This document shows, one piece after another, positions 1-11,318 of a stretch of DNA of 64,000 nt (its first letter is position 1; each line of letters begins with the position of its first letter). The translations under genes and the position numbers were made by a program. The notes under the pieces were generated by a model. It made no database searches and was not told the DNA's origin. It saw only the letters and a program-made list of their open reading frames with translations. The DNA is from Whalleya microplaca (Eukaryota > Ascomycota > Sordariomycetes > Xylariales > Xylariaceae), in contig MU385717.1 in NCBI GenBank assembly GCA_022497155.1, forward strand, positions 992,001 through 1,056,000, read 5' to 3'.

Positions 1-844
1 ACGTCATGCAAAACCATCTACTTCAGGTCCTAACCCTGCTAGCTATGGAGCGACCCATCTCCTTCTCGGCGGAAGACATCCGTGACGAGAAGGTTCGTGT
101 GCTGCGTGGAATTCCGGCGATCGAACCCAAGAACGTTATCATCGGCCAGTATGGCAAGTCTCTTGATGGGAGCAAACCATCCTACAAGGAAGACGACACA
201 GTTCCCAAGGACTCACGATGCCCTACGTTCTGCGCGTTGGTTGCTTATATCAAAAACGAGAGATGGGATGGTGTTCCGTTCATTATGAAGGCCGGCAAGG
301 CTCTGAACGAGCAGAAGACCGAGATCCGAATTCAGTTCAAAGATGTTACTAGTGGTATCTTCAAGGACATTCCTCGGAACGAGCTGGTCATGCGTATTCA
401 ACCGAACGAAAGCGTTTATCTCAAGATGAACTCCAAGTTACCAGGATTGAGCATGCAGACGGTTGTAACTGAACTCGACTTAACATACAGACGGCGGTTT
501 TCGGACCTTAAGATTCCTGAGGCATATGAATCGCTGATCCTAGATGCGCTGAAGGGCGACCACTCCAACTTCGTTAGAGACGATGAACTCGACGCTAGCT
601 GGAGGATTTTTACTCCGCTACTTCACTACCTTGACGACAACAAGGAGATTATTCCGATGGAGTACCCATATGGTGAGTAGAGACCCAATGTATTATGTCT
701 AACGACCAGTGACTGACTGATTTCGTAGGTTCTCGGGGACCGGCCGTCTTGGATGATTTCACATCCTCGTATGGCTACAAGTTCAGCGACGCTACGGGTT
801 ACCAGTGGCCGATGACCTCGGCGCAACCCGCTCACAAGTTGTAA
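1..844 (+). CDS. ZWF1: glucose-6-phosphate 1-dehydrogenase, C-terminal part
   Basis: This is the 3' end of the gene for the first enzyme of the oxidative pentose phosphate pathway, which makes cytosolic NADPH from glucose 6-phosphate. The gene enters from the left edge, so its start and N-terminal NADP-binding domain lie outside the window. The reading frame is open from base 3 (VMQNHLLQVLTLLAMERP, a family hallmark), followed by the G6PD C-terminal domain (FIMKAGKALNEQKTEIRIQF, RIQPNESVYLKMNSKLPG, ELDLTYRRRF). One intron lies at 673-728 (GTGAGT...GTAG, phase 1). The last exon, 729-844, encodes a typical C-terminus with FTSSYGYKFSDATGYQWP and ends at TAA 842-844. The family assignment is very secure. 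The apparent ORF that continues to about 1137 in another frame is 3' UTR. Confidence 0.96.
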
Positions 845-3332
845 GTAGCTATCAGCGCCGTGCTTTTGGTGATATATGTCAGACAACCTTGTATATTCTC
901 CTCGGGCGGCAACTGATTTTTTCTGCGCAGTTGATCTGGTGCCGGACCAAGAAAATTCGCACACGAGCAGTCTTAGATCGCGGGCGGGAAACATATGATG
1001 ATACCTGCCTGGGCATATTGGAGTTCAACGCAGTCAGGGCATCTGACTTGCAGGGAAAATTGATATGTGTTCATATGATCAATTTGCCTTATGAAGAAGG
1101 GGTGGCGTTATTCTCATTAGCACCGCGCCCTCAATGATAGAAAAGCATCAGATTCTGATTTATACTTGTAACTGTCCATTTATGTATCGGTGTTTCATAC
1201 ATGACAATATGTTTCTTAATCTGATTATGTATGGTGTATAGCTCAGATTTATCCTCTATGATGTCCGGAATGAATTAAAGCGCCGATGTAGGAGGCATGG
1301 ATGGCCGCAGATCACTGTTGGCGCTGACTAAGATACTGAGCCCAATATTTTAAAGCGGTGACGCTTGAAGTCGTTAGAAGAAAAAGAAGTCAGAGAATAA
1401 ACATTTATTGTTTCTTGCATATATTGCAATTGTTAATGATAGCATGGGCTTGAATAACTGTGTCTCAAATCATCCTTCAGAATAGGTGCTAGCGTAAGAT
1501 TGCGCAGCATATGTACAATCCACAGGGATTATAAACGTTATTTCTCAAGTTGCCCCCACACAACTCCATACATCCTGCTGCTATTGGCTGCATCCCTTGG
1601 CCATGTACCATACCATACAATTTATATAGAGAATGTACATATCCGAAGCATAATAGTAACAACTTTTAGACCTTATTAAAAACGAGTAATTTTAAATGGA
1701 AAGCTAGCTTAATAATAATTATCAATTAGATAATTAATACTAAAGGAGTTGCAGGCTATAAGAGGCTATTCAGGAAGCGTGGTTCACTATATTGCCAGAT
1801 TTCAGGGGGGTTGTGGCTGCAAGCAGCGCTACAAAGCTCAGGAGGTAAATAGCGATAAAATGGATTATTAAGTATGTAGATTCGCATACAAATTGTATAA
1901 TGCGGTACAAGATTGATGGATGCAGCCAATAGCAGGAGGGTGTGTGGAGAAGTAGAAAAATAACGTTTATAATCCCTGTGGATTGTATACAGAATATACG
2001 TTGTACATACATAGGTTGCTTTGTCGGTGTGCTCACCCGAGTCGCACAGTTACATCATATAGATTTATAAAAACGGTGTGATGGCTGCCAAACTACAGAG
2101 GCTGAGAAGCTGCTAAGCGTTTGGTGAACACGACGTATAGGGAGTTGAGTCACTGCCGAGCCATAGAGTGAGTTCCATTGTGTCCGCCATAGGCTAATGT
2201 GACATTGGCGGTTACCGTGCCAGCGATGAGCCGCCGTCCAGCTGATGAAATTATAAGACATTGACCCATGGCTTTCATTGTTAGGTAGTCGATAATTCAG
2301 TGAGTCGTCTTGAACTTCAGGGGTCTGATCCTTTACGCGCACCCAAGATCTGGCCTAGAGATAATGTAGATCGATATCATACATAATACGGCTGCCTATA
2401 AGGTAGTCTGATAAGCTGATAAGCTCAGGAGGTTTTCTTAGTAGGACAGAGCGAAACAGCTGATTCGCAGCTGATGCGCAGCTAGCTGACCCATTGACTG
2501 CTCGCTTTATTATTTGGTTATAATTCAGTTGTACATACACTCTTTGTTGATAAGTGCCATTGTAACTGCAAGAATATATTGACGAGAATTGAAATAACGT
2601 TTCCTCATCACGGTATTTCTGCTATCGACATCTCTATATTAGGTTAATTGTTATACACGTGTAGAACCCACAAGGTCTCGTTGGGTCGCGGATCCTTTTG
2701 CACCACGAGTTCATTAACTGCTACCTAGCCCCAGCCGAATTCCGTATTTCGTATTTCAGACCAATGCGATCTGACCAATGTGATCTGACTCCAAGTCGTA
2801 GCACTGCCGTCCGTTTCAGGCAGCTCCCGGCATAGCTTATTTCTAGGTTAGCTGACATCCGGGTGTCGGTGATTGGCCCGACGCTTTGGCTAGATCTCGG
2901 GAGCTAGGGCTCCCCCCGTAGATAATTCATGATCTACATATGACCAGTGGAGGGAGACCCTTAAGTCGTTGCCTAGATAGAACGAACCTAGGCAGCTACA
3001 TAGGTATTGAATTTGATGATGTGTACTGCATATCTGCAAACCGATAATGTATCAATCGTAGATTATATACAGCCGAAACTGGCTCTGTCCCCGATGTTTC
3101 TACATTTATGATACTGTTTCATTGCGTATCTTGCTTACTCTTTGCGTAAACCTTTACGACAGGGTTTTAGGCAGCCGCTTTCTGCGCACGGCTGCTGGCG
3201 CAACTGCAATAAAACTTTGCAGTTGGCGAGCCTCGCATCTTCTTATCAATACTACATCTTCTACATCTCCGTATTGTTCTGTCAGTCGAGAATCAGGTAT
3301 TCCAGAGGGCGCTTGGTAGGTAATCCTACACG
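845..3332. other. intergenic spacer, AT-rich
   Basis: These 2.5 kb lie between the G6PD stop and the ABC transporter start and hold no convincing gene. The main structure is the inverted-repeat element at about 1505-1995. A short near-duplicate of the form gaccaatgYgatct occurs twice at 2760-2787. Short reading frames here lack splice logic or domains. Confidence 0.6.
1514..1987. repeat. degenerate inverted-repeat (fold-back) element
   Basis: A 30-base stretch at 1514-1543 is the exact reverse complement of 1958-1987, and an 18-base stretch at 1578-1595 is the exact reverse complement of 1918-1935. The gap between the two matches is 34 bases in the left arm and 22 in the right. Weaker similarity continues inward to about 1640 and 1875. 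The arms are therefore about 100 bases or longer and surround about 240 bases of AT-rich DNA with no coding potential. This looks like a decayed non-autonomous fold-back or MITE-like element. I could not identify a target-site duplication. Confidence 0.7.
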
Positions 3333-6300
3333 ATGGAGTCAGAACCGACACCTGAAGAGCCAAAGGCCTTGCAAAAACATAACGACGACGTAAAGGAGTC
3401 AGAGACCACTCCTTCCCACAATGGGACAACTGAGGAAGAGGCAACTGCTCGGCGTGATGCAAAATTGCGGCCAGAGAGGGAGGCTACCTTTGGGGATTAT
3501 CTCGTAAGTGCTTTATGAAGGAGTGCCTTGCTAAAATGTTTCGAGTATCATTAATGCCAAAGTAGAGAGTCTTCACATACGCAAAGTTTTGGGATTTCCC
3601 CCTAATGATTACCGCTGCGTTGGCGGCTATGGGCTCAGGTGTTGTACGTTTGAACCCGACACTCTGGTCAGAATAGACACTGACGGCTCCTTGAACTTGA
3701 AAGACTCTGCCGTTGATGTACGTTGTTCTTGGTAAGTATTCTGTCTCCTGAAGAGAAGCTTGTTACAGTGCTCATTATGCTGTTAGGCGCATTGGTCGGC
3801 GACTTCACGGGCTACTTCCTGCCTGTACCTACTCTAAGCCGAGATCAATTTCAAGCTTCTGTCAATAGAAATGCGTAAGTCTAAGCATTACGTTCTGTCG
3901 TGTCGTGGCTAATTCTCTTGATCGTAGACTGTACATCTTCATTCTCTTCATTGGGAGGTTCACATTAACCTACATCAACAAGGTAAAATTGTAGATGCTC
4001 AGAAGTATTAGACCTGTACTAATAGCAGTAGTTTGCCTATCGTATGATTGGTATCCGAATGGTAAGTATTATCCGAAGTCAATTTTTCCCCTTTCAAGCC
4101 AGTTTAGGAGCACTTTTGGGCTGTGCCCAGGAATTCACAGCTTTGGAGATTGGCTCAAGAACTCCTGAGATTGTGGTAAAGTGTCTAGCAATAGAAAACA
4201 CTAACTCCAGATGTTGTAGTCCGCCGCTATCAGACTCGATTACCTACGCTGTCTCTTTGGACAGACGATTCACGTTCTAGACTCGATGCCTCCTGGGGCA
4301 GCCGCAGGTAAATTTAATTGTTTCTTTTCAATTATATACCTCCTGTTAACTCTTTGATTTCACATTCTGATTCTAGAATCTACATTCTAATTATTGTGTC
4401 TTATATGTAGGTACTATTACGACAACAGCAAATACATTACAACTAGGCATCTCGGAGAAACTTGGTACTTTCATCGAGTTCTTAGCCACTATCATTGCCG
4501 CCGTCATCATCGCGTTTGTCTACAGCTGGTCTTTGGCTCTCGTCACATGTTCGCTGCTCCTATTCATTCTCATTTCGGTGGGCATCTTACTCCCGTTCAT
4601 CATAAAAGGGACTGGCAGAATCACCGAGGCAGAGACGAAGTCATCCTCAGTAGCCAGCGAAGCGTTCGCGTCTATTCGTATGATAACTGCGTGCGGTGCC
4701 GAGACTCAAGTTTCCAAACGTTTCGCGGTCTGGGCTCAGGCGGCGAAGAGACATGGTCAGCGGACATCACCCTTGATAGCTACTCAATTCGGCTTGGTGT
4801 TCTTTGCACTTTTTGCCGCATTGGGTCTTGCGTTTTGGTATGGCACCAAGTCCGTTGCTGAGGGTCGAATCGACGGTGTCCAAACCACTATCGTCGTGAT
4901 CTTGTCGGTCAATATAATGGTCATGTCTATGGAACGAATATCAACCCCACTCATTGCCGTTGGCAAAGCTATGGTGGCTGCTTGTGAATTCTTTACTGTC
5001 ATCGACGCTCCTCGACCTGAACTGGGCGAATTAAAGGAACCAGACGTCTCAGCAACCGACGACATTGTCTTCAAGGATGTCGACTTTGCTTACCCAAGTC
5101 GACCACACGTCAAGGTATTGGATCAACTCAATCTACGAATCGAGGCTGGGAAATTGACGGCTATTGTTGGGCCTTCGGGTTCTGGAAAAAGCACAATAGT
5201 CGGCCTAATAGAACGATGGTATACTTTAAAGGACCAGGCCATCATTGCGAAAGCCATAGAGAAAGACAAGGCGAAAGAGCAAGAGAAAAAGAAGAAGGGC
5301 AAGGGCAAGAAAGACTCCGAAGATGATGAAGATGAGGAAAATGCTACCGAGAACACTGAAGATGCCGGTCCTGTTGTGGAATTAAAGGGGTCGATTTCCA
5401 CCTGCGGTCATGAATTGGACAAGATCAACGTGAAATGGTGGCGGTCACAGATCGGCCTTGTACAGCAAGAGCCATTCCTATTCAACGACACTATCTACAA
5501 GAACGTCGCATATGGTTTAATAGGGTCTGAATTCGAAAACGAGTCGGAAGAGCAGAAGAAAAAGCTGGTTAGAGAAGCCTGCAAAGAATCCTTCGCGGAC
5601 GAATTCATCGATCGATTACCTGACGGCTATGATACACTCGTTGGCGATAGCGGCACAAAACTTTCGGGAGGCCAACGGCAACGAATTTGCATCGCTCGAG
5701 CAGTAATCAAACGGCCGAAGATCCTCATTCTTGACGAAGCCACGTCGGCAATAGATGTACGAGGAGAGCGCATTGTCCAGGCCGCACTGGACAAGGTGTC
5801 TCAGGGTCGAACGTCCATAACCATCGCCCATCGGCTTTCAACGATCAAGAAGGCCGACACGCTCGTTGTTCTTCAAAATGGGAAGGTCGCGGAGCAAGGG
5901 ACACACGATTCCCTCCTGAAGAATGAGAAGGGAGTATACTACGGCCTTGTTCATGCCCAACAGCTCTCGCTAGGTGAGCCAACCGAAGCTGGCGACTCTG
6001 ATGATGGCCCAGAAGAGGAACTCGATACTATTCTTGGCCGCGAGAAAAGCGCTGCAGCCTCAGATGGCTTGGACACACCAAGTGTAGAGAAATGGAAGAA
6101 TCGGGGCTTGTTCAACAGCTTCGGGTCATTATTATATGAGCAGCGGTCTCGCTTCCCATTCTACGTCATCACCATTATTGCTGCTATGTGTGCAGGGGGT
6201 AAGCTGTCCAACATTCTTCTAAGGTCTGATAGTAAGATCGTCCTGCTAACCTCCCCTCAAAGCTGGAAGCCCTATGCAGGCATATCTCTTCGCCAAAATC

Positions 6301-8118
6301 ATCGTGGTCTTCACGTATATCGATGATCTTAGTAAATTCACAAGAGAGGCTAACTTTTGGTCATTAATGTGGGTTGTACTCGCCGTCAGTATTGGTTCAT
6401 CTTATTTCGTCCTCTATTTCGTGACGAATCATGTTGCTTATGTGGGTTTTGGCCCCCTTAATGAATATACCTCTCTGTATTGACATTTGAATGTAGCACA
6501 TCTCCGCAAACTACCGGCAGCAATACTTCGAGGGAATTCTTTACCAGAAAACATCTTTCTTTGACCAAGAGGACAATTCAACAGGGACACTCACGGCTCG
6601 AGTGGGAGGTGACCCGAAACAACTCGAGGAGCTGCTTGGTGTGAATATGGCTATGGTTTTCACCTCGTGCGTGGTCCCTCCTTTTTCGTAAGCCTATTGT
6701 GATCTCGCCGCTGACACAAACTAATCAGGTTCTTCACCCTTATCGGAGCGCTAGCCATTGCCTTCGCCTTTGGCTGGAAGCTCGCCCTTGTCGCTACCTG
6801 CGTGACGATGCCAATAGGCCTCGTGGCCGGATATTTCCGTTTCAGGTACGAACTAGAGTTTGAAAAGCTATACGGAGCCGTGTTCGCAGAGTCGTCAAAA
6901 TTTGCCGCCGAGTCAATTGGCGCGTCCCGTACCGTTGCTGCTCTCACCCTTGAAGACACTATTTGCGACCGCTATGAAAGCTTGCTCACTGGTCACGTCG
7001 TCAAAGCTTTCGCGAAAGCAAGATGGACAACGCTAGTTTTCGCCTTCTCGGACAGTGTCAGTCTAGGCTGCCAAGCGCTCATCTTCTGGTATGGCGGCTC
7101 GCTCCTAGCTTCGCACGAGTACGACGTCCTCGCCTTCTTTGTCTGCTACAATGCCGTAATTCAAGGAGCCGAAGGGGCTGGTCAAGGGTTCAGCTTCGGC
7201 CCCAACGCAGCACAGGCTGCGGCAGCAGCCAACCGCATCCTCAGCATCCGCGAGTCGCGCAACAAGGACCTAAGCGCGGAGGCGGCGAGGATCCCGGATA
7301 CCGACGGTGGCATCAAGATCGAGCTGCAGGACGTGCACTTCCAGTACCCGACGCGCAACGTCTCCATCTTCAAGGGCATCAACATCACGATCGAGAAGGG
7401 GCAGTTTGCGGCGCTCGTCGGCGCCTCAGGCTGCGGCAAGACCAGCATCGTGTCCCTTCTGGAGCGCTTCTACGACGTCCAGCGCGGCCGCATCCTCGCG
7501 AACGGCACCGACATAACCGACGTCAACGTATACGACTACCGCAAGCACCTGTCGCTGGTGGCGCAGGAGCCCACGCTGTTTCAGGGCACGCTGCGCGAGA
7601 ACATCCTGTTGGGTATCGACCCCGCCACCGTCCCCGACGAGGAACTCCATGCCGTCTGCCGCGACGCTAGCATCCACGACTTCATCGTCTCGCTACCCGA
7701 GGGCTACAATACTGAAGTCGGTAGCAAGGGTGTGTCGTTGTCTGGCGGCCAGAAGCAGCGTATCGCTATCGCGCGCGCGCTCATCCGGAAGCCGCATATC
7801 CTGCTCCTAGACGAGGCCACCAGCAGTCTAGACTCGGAGAGCGAGAAGCTAGTGCAAGACGCGTTCGAGAGAGCCGCAGCCGGACGCACTATGGTCGTGG
7901 TGGCTCATCGGCTGGCGACGGTGCAGAACGCCGATGTCATTTTCGTGCTGGGTGAGGGCAAGGTGCTCGAGAAGGGTTCACATAACGAGTTGTTGAAGAA
8001 GAGGGGCGTCTATTGGCATATGGTAAGTCACCTGCCTGCTTATCCGTACTTGGTTTCCGTGAAACTCGGTTTGCTAATAATTGGGTTATAGTGCCAAAGT
8101 CAAGCTCTTGATAGATAG
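3333..8118 (+). CDS. full-size ABC transporter, ABCB/MDR (Pmd1/Ste6-like)
   Basis: This is a predicted plasma-membrane ATP-driven exporter of hydrophobic compounds or a lipidated peptide, arranged TMD-NBD-TMD-NBD, 1331 aa. Exons: 3333-3503, 3566-3643, 3704-3731, 3787-3874, 3928-3982, 4032-4061, 4220-4307, 4411-6198, 6263-6441, 6497-6666, 6729-8022 and 8092-8118; their sum is 3996 nt, in frame. The start is chosen by its acidic N-terminus and the match of exons 2-4 to the first ABCB helices (GSGVTLPLMYVVLGALVG). NBD1 has Walker A GPSGSGKST (about residue 433), QEPFLF, LSGGQRQR (about 598) and ILDEATSAID. NBD2 has GASGCGKTS (about 1122), LSGGQKQR (about 1229) and LLDEATSSLD. Both sites look catalytically complete. 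NBD1 is unusual in carrying an insertion of about 40 residues, Lys/Glu/Asp-rich, at 461-500 between Walker A and the Q-loop. The last 27-nt exon encodes CQSQALDR. The substrate cannot be inferred. Confidence 0.93.
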
Positions 8119-8902
8119 GAGATAGGAGTAGGGGAGCAAAGTCCTCATTGGATTTGCAAAGACTGTAAAAATAGGTTACAATTTCGTATAAACGGGACCA
8201 AAGATTTGTTGGTCATAATAGAACATCACACCAGAGATAAAAAGCGCCATAGGACATATAAATGATGGGGTCATTCGGATGGATGACACGCGGATAAATA
8301 CCCGATCTGCTCTGTTTTACATGTACATTATAATAGTCTCAGTTCATCATACTTGAAGAAAACTCTATAAACCAAGTCCATGAATTAATTCGGCTTTTAC
8401 TATGCTCTAATTGATCTTGAGGTTTGACCGATTTCTCTGTTCCCTCGGGGCCTACTTTCTCGAAACAGATATTTCGCGAATATATTTCGGCAACGTCGTC
8501 GTAGGTACCCTCTTTCATCTACTATCTCCTTCCCCAGGCGCAGTATGGGGCCATTTCCATCTTATAGGCTCGTGCCAGTCCTTTTCAGGCCTGTAGTACA
8601 GGAGAGAGGTCCGCTTAGGTGTTCCAGACGTCATTAAAAGAATTCAGATGACTGGATGAAGAAAGCAGATTCAAACAACATGAGTGCAATATAGAGGCCA
8701 AGAGTTAGAACCCCCAGGATTCCCTCGCAAGGCAATACCCATGGAACGCATGAATCCCACGAGGAAAAAGTCGCTCTCGCAACTCCCTAAACTCCCTAAA
8801 CAGGCGCAACGAACATACGCTATGCAACAGCTGCAGGCTGTCCGATTATCTTGTCCGATTTTCTAGAGGACATGCTAGAAAGCTTGAATTTTTTGCTTCT
8901 CT
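8119..8902. other. convergent 3' flanks, no gene seen
   Basis: This is the spacer between the convergently transcribed ABC transporter and the small basic-protein gene. It presumably contains both 3' UTRs. I see no domain, tRNA or repeat. Confidence 0.5.
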
Positions 8903-9232
8903 CTAAGCAGCAGCAGCAACCTCCTCCGCCTTAATTCCTTCCGCCTCCTGCACCACGCCATCGTCCTTCGCCGTAACCTTAGCCTCGTCCTTCGCCGTAA
9001 CCTTGGACTCATCCTTCACAGCCACGCCCTCGGCAACTGCTACTTTAGCGGCTTTTCTCGCCCGCCTCTGAGCTCGCTTCTTTGCCTTTGCCGTTGCTTT
9101 AGCCACTCCGCCCGGCGGTGGTGAGGGGGCCTTGCGGGCTTCCCGCGCCGCGAACTTGGCTGCGCGAGTATCAGGTGAGAGGGCCCGCCAGCGGGGTTTG
9201 CGGTTAGAAGTAGGTTTTGTGGTGGTGTCCAT
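8903..9232 (-). CDS. small Lys/Ala-rich basic hypothetical protein
   Basis: This is a single-exon reading frame of 109 aa that starts at ATG 9232-9230. An upstream in-frame extension exists but is low-complexity AT-rich leader, so I chose the internal ATG followed by MDTTTKPTSNRKPRWRALSP. The middle (residues about 40-65) is dense in Ala/Lys/Arg, including KKRAQRRARKAAK, which could be a nuclear or nucleolar signal or nucleic-acid contact. The C-terminal third contains a near-tandem repeat of the type (V/A)KDE(S/A)KVTA, then an acidic, alanine-rich tail. No signal peptide or membrane segment is present. The composition resembles histone H1 tails and small nucleolar proteins, but I recognise no family. 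The difference between its coding GC and the AT-rich flanks supports a real gene. Its function is unknown. Confidence 0.6.
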   Translation of the reverse strand: MDTTTKPTSNRKPRWRALSPDTRAAKFAAREARKAPSPPPGGVAKATAKAKKRAQRRARKAAKVAVAEGVAVKDESKVTAKDEAKVTAKDDGVVQEAEGIKAEEVAAAA

Positions 9233-11043
9233 TGTTTGGGTCTTTGGGTTATCAAATTGCTTGATAAATTGGGATTTCAAGCTTATGATATAGAGTGATT
9301 GGTGTATTAGTAGTCGCTTGGTAAGGCTGTTGTATTTTGCTATATGTTTGGTTGTATATGTATATGTAGATGAAAAATTTCTAGTTGGTAAGGTACAGTG
9401 TACATGTATCTTCACTGTATTTATGTGGGGCATATGCAACCTTCTTAGTGGACTGCATTGCCTGTACAGTCCGTCGTTATAGCGAACGCAGGCGCTATTC
9501 ATAGGTGCCGTTTAGCGTCAATGTCAGGTAGTAAACAATTACTACCTGTGGGAATCTCAACCTCAACATCCTAACCTAACTTGTGACTAATGAGCTGAGG
9601 TATATGAACATAAATTCTTCTGCAAACCCATGCTAGCCAAAAGTGTAACCACGATAGTTGTTAATGAGATGATAAAGTGAAGGGATAGTGCTTGTAGTTT
9701 ACCTAGTTGAAGCTAGGTTTGAGACTCCCTCCTCACATGAGTCTAATAGATTCACCCATTTAAGGGTCCCCCCGCCCCTTTTCATTCACGCATACGACTC
9801 CCAATTGATTTTGACTGGTACCTTCCAATATGAATTGAACGAAGCGAGGTAAGCCGTTGAATATCAGATGAAGGGACCTTAGGTTTCGGAAGTCTTCAAC
9901 TCATATCATGAATGGCATGAATAATCACGCACCGTACCCTCGGTACGGCACAATATGGCTCCTATTTTTACATCTTACTCAAAGTTAGCCCACAATATGT
10001 AGGTTTATGCGTGGAAACTTTTTGCTTAATCCCATACTTATACAGTCCTTAAACATGCTTCAGCTGACTGACAAAATAGCTTCTAGACTGTATATCTGAG
10101 CGCCTTTAACCGATTTTTGTTCATGGCATCTTGTTCCTATAGCTACTATTTAAAGTCATCATACAAATTCTTAGACTAATGCTTTGACATACGAGCCAGA
10201 GCTCGTTAAGTTTTTAAATACACAGCAATTGCCACACGTAAGATCTAAATAAATCCCGTAAGGCTTCGAAGCCTTATAGGGCTCAATAAAATACTGTTAC
10301 ACGACAAGCAGGCTGACTCATCCTGCTTAGTTCAGATTGTCTGAAGTCGCCCTACTTCATAATTCTAGATGGTTTCCTTTGCATCTGAGTATGGCATAGG
10401 AATGTGATGTGTTCATCTCTTAACAGGTTACCATTCAGGTCTCCTTAGGCCGATCTGGGATCACCTTTTGGTTTGTAATACGTAGATGTATGTTTAGGTC
10501 TTTTCAGTTCGAAAAACATGCCCCATCTGCTACATATCTGACTTGGTTACACAGTTGATCTTCAGCCGCGTCGAAGGAATCGCCGCTGATATACCGCATA
10601 TAGTACACGCAACCCCTCCGATATACCCGCGTGTATATCTTCGTTGTATCGCACAAATTCTACCAAAAATCATCACTTAGCTAGTGGGGGCGTAAGGAGC
10701 GGTGAAGATATTTGTAAATAGGACGACAAGATACCCTTAATAGACGAAATAACCTTCTTATTACTCTCGTGATCGACAGTAAATGGGAACTATAATGGAA
10801 AAAAGACAAAGCCATCTGACGCGGTTTTCAAGACACACCGTTGCGTAAGCTGTTGGAAGGTTTGATATACAAGTGCAATTCGAGTTGAAAAGGGACAGTA
10901 GCCCTGTCAATCGAGATCAGTTGCTGTAGTCTTCGCGAGTACTTAATGAGAGCCCTCTTCCCGCTTATAGACAATAGTGTCTGACAGTCTCAACGAATAA
11001 CACTACTCTCACCCGTAACTTATTCTCGAGATCTTTCGCCAAA
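9233..11043. other. intergenic spacer, AT-rich
   Basis: These 1.8 kb lie between the small basic-protein gene and the secreted peptide gene, which are divergently transcribed, so both promoters should be here. I see no gene. A perfect 18-base palindrome occurs at 10259-10276. A weak TATA-like ttatag lies at 10965-10970, about 75 bases before the ATG of the peptide gene. Confidence 0.5.
10259..10276. repeat. perfect 18-bp palindrome
   Basis: The sequence taaggcttcgaagcctta reads the same on both strands. It lies about 770 bases upstream of the secreted peptide ATG. It could be a binding site for a dimeric regulator or chance; nothing else supports a role. Confidence 0.4.
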
Positions 11044-11318
11044 ATGCGCTTCACCCTCACTATTATCGCTACTCTCTTTGCCGTGGCATCTGCCTTGCCT
11101 TCTGAGGGCGAGCCATTGGCACTTCTTCAGCCAAGATGCCTAGCAAGCGGTGGTACGTTAAGCTGATCCCCGATTATATCCTCAACCCAAGGGAATATAA
11201 GTAATGAATTATCTACTGATGCCAAACTTGCCCAGTCGACTGTACGGATGACCAGACTAGTTGCTGTAGTGGCCTATGCAGCGAAAACGAAGGTTGCGGC
11301 TGTTACACATGCAATTAG
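11044..11318 (+). CDS. small secreted cysteine-rich peptide, knottin-like spacing
   Basis: This is a predicted secreted 63-residue protein from two exons, 11044-11152 and 11236-11318, with one 83-nt intron (GTACGT...CCCAG, phase 1). The start follows a purine-rich leader (gccaaaATG). Residues 1-18 form a signal peptide (MRFTLTIIATLFAVASAL) with a likely cut near ASA-LP. A short pro-like stretch ending in Pro-Arg follows, then a cysteine-dense core. The eight cysteines are at 32, 39, 46, 47, 51, 57, 59 and 62, giving C-x6-C-x6-CC-x3-C-x5-C-x-C-x2-C. The first six match the classic inhibitor-cystine-knot arrangement; the last two would add a fourth disulfide. It is isolated between spacers of about 1.8 and 2.1 kb, a setting common for fungal effector or antimicrobial peptide genes. 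The role is inferred only. I recognise no specific homologue, and expression is unproven. Confidence 0.72.

Noticed and set aside
805..1137. 110-codon frame after the G6PD stop
   Set aside because: It overlaps the true last exon in another frame and has no domain; it is 3' UTR.
4044..4280. 78-codon frame inside the ABC transporter
   Set aside because: It reads through the 158-nt intron 6; splicing restores the conserved SAAIRLDYLRCLFG instead.
7023..7670. 215-codon Arg-rich frame in the ABC transporter 3' half
   Set aside because: Shadow of the real NBD2 coding frame caused by high GC content.
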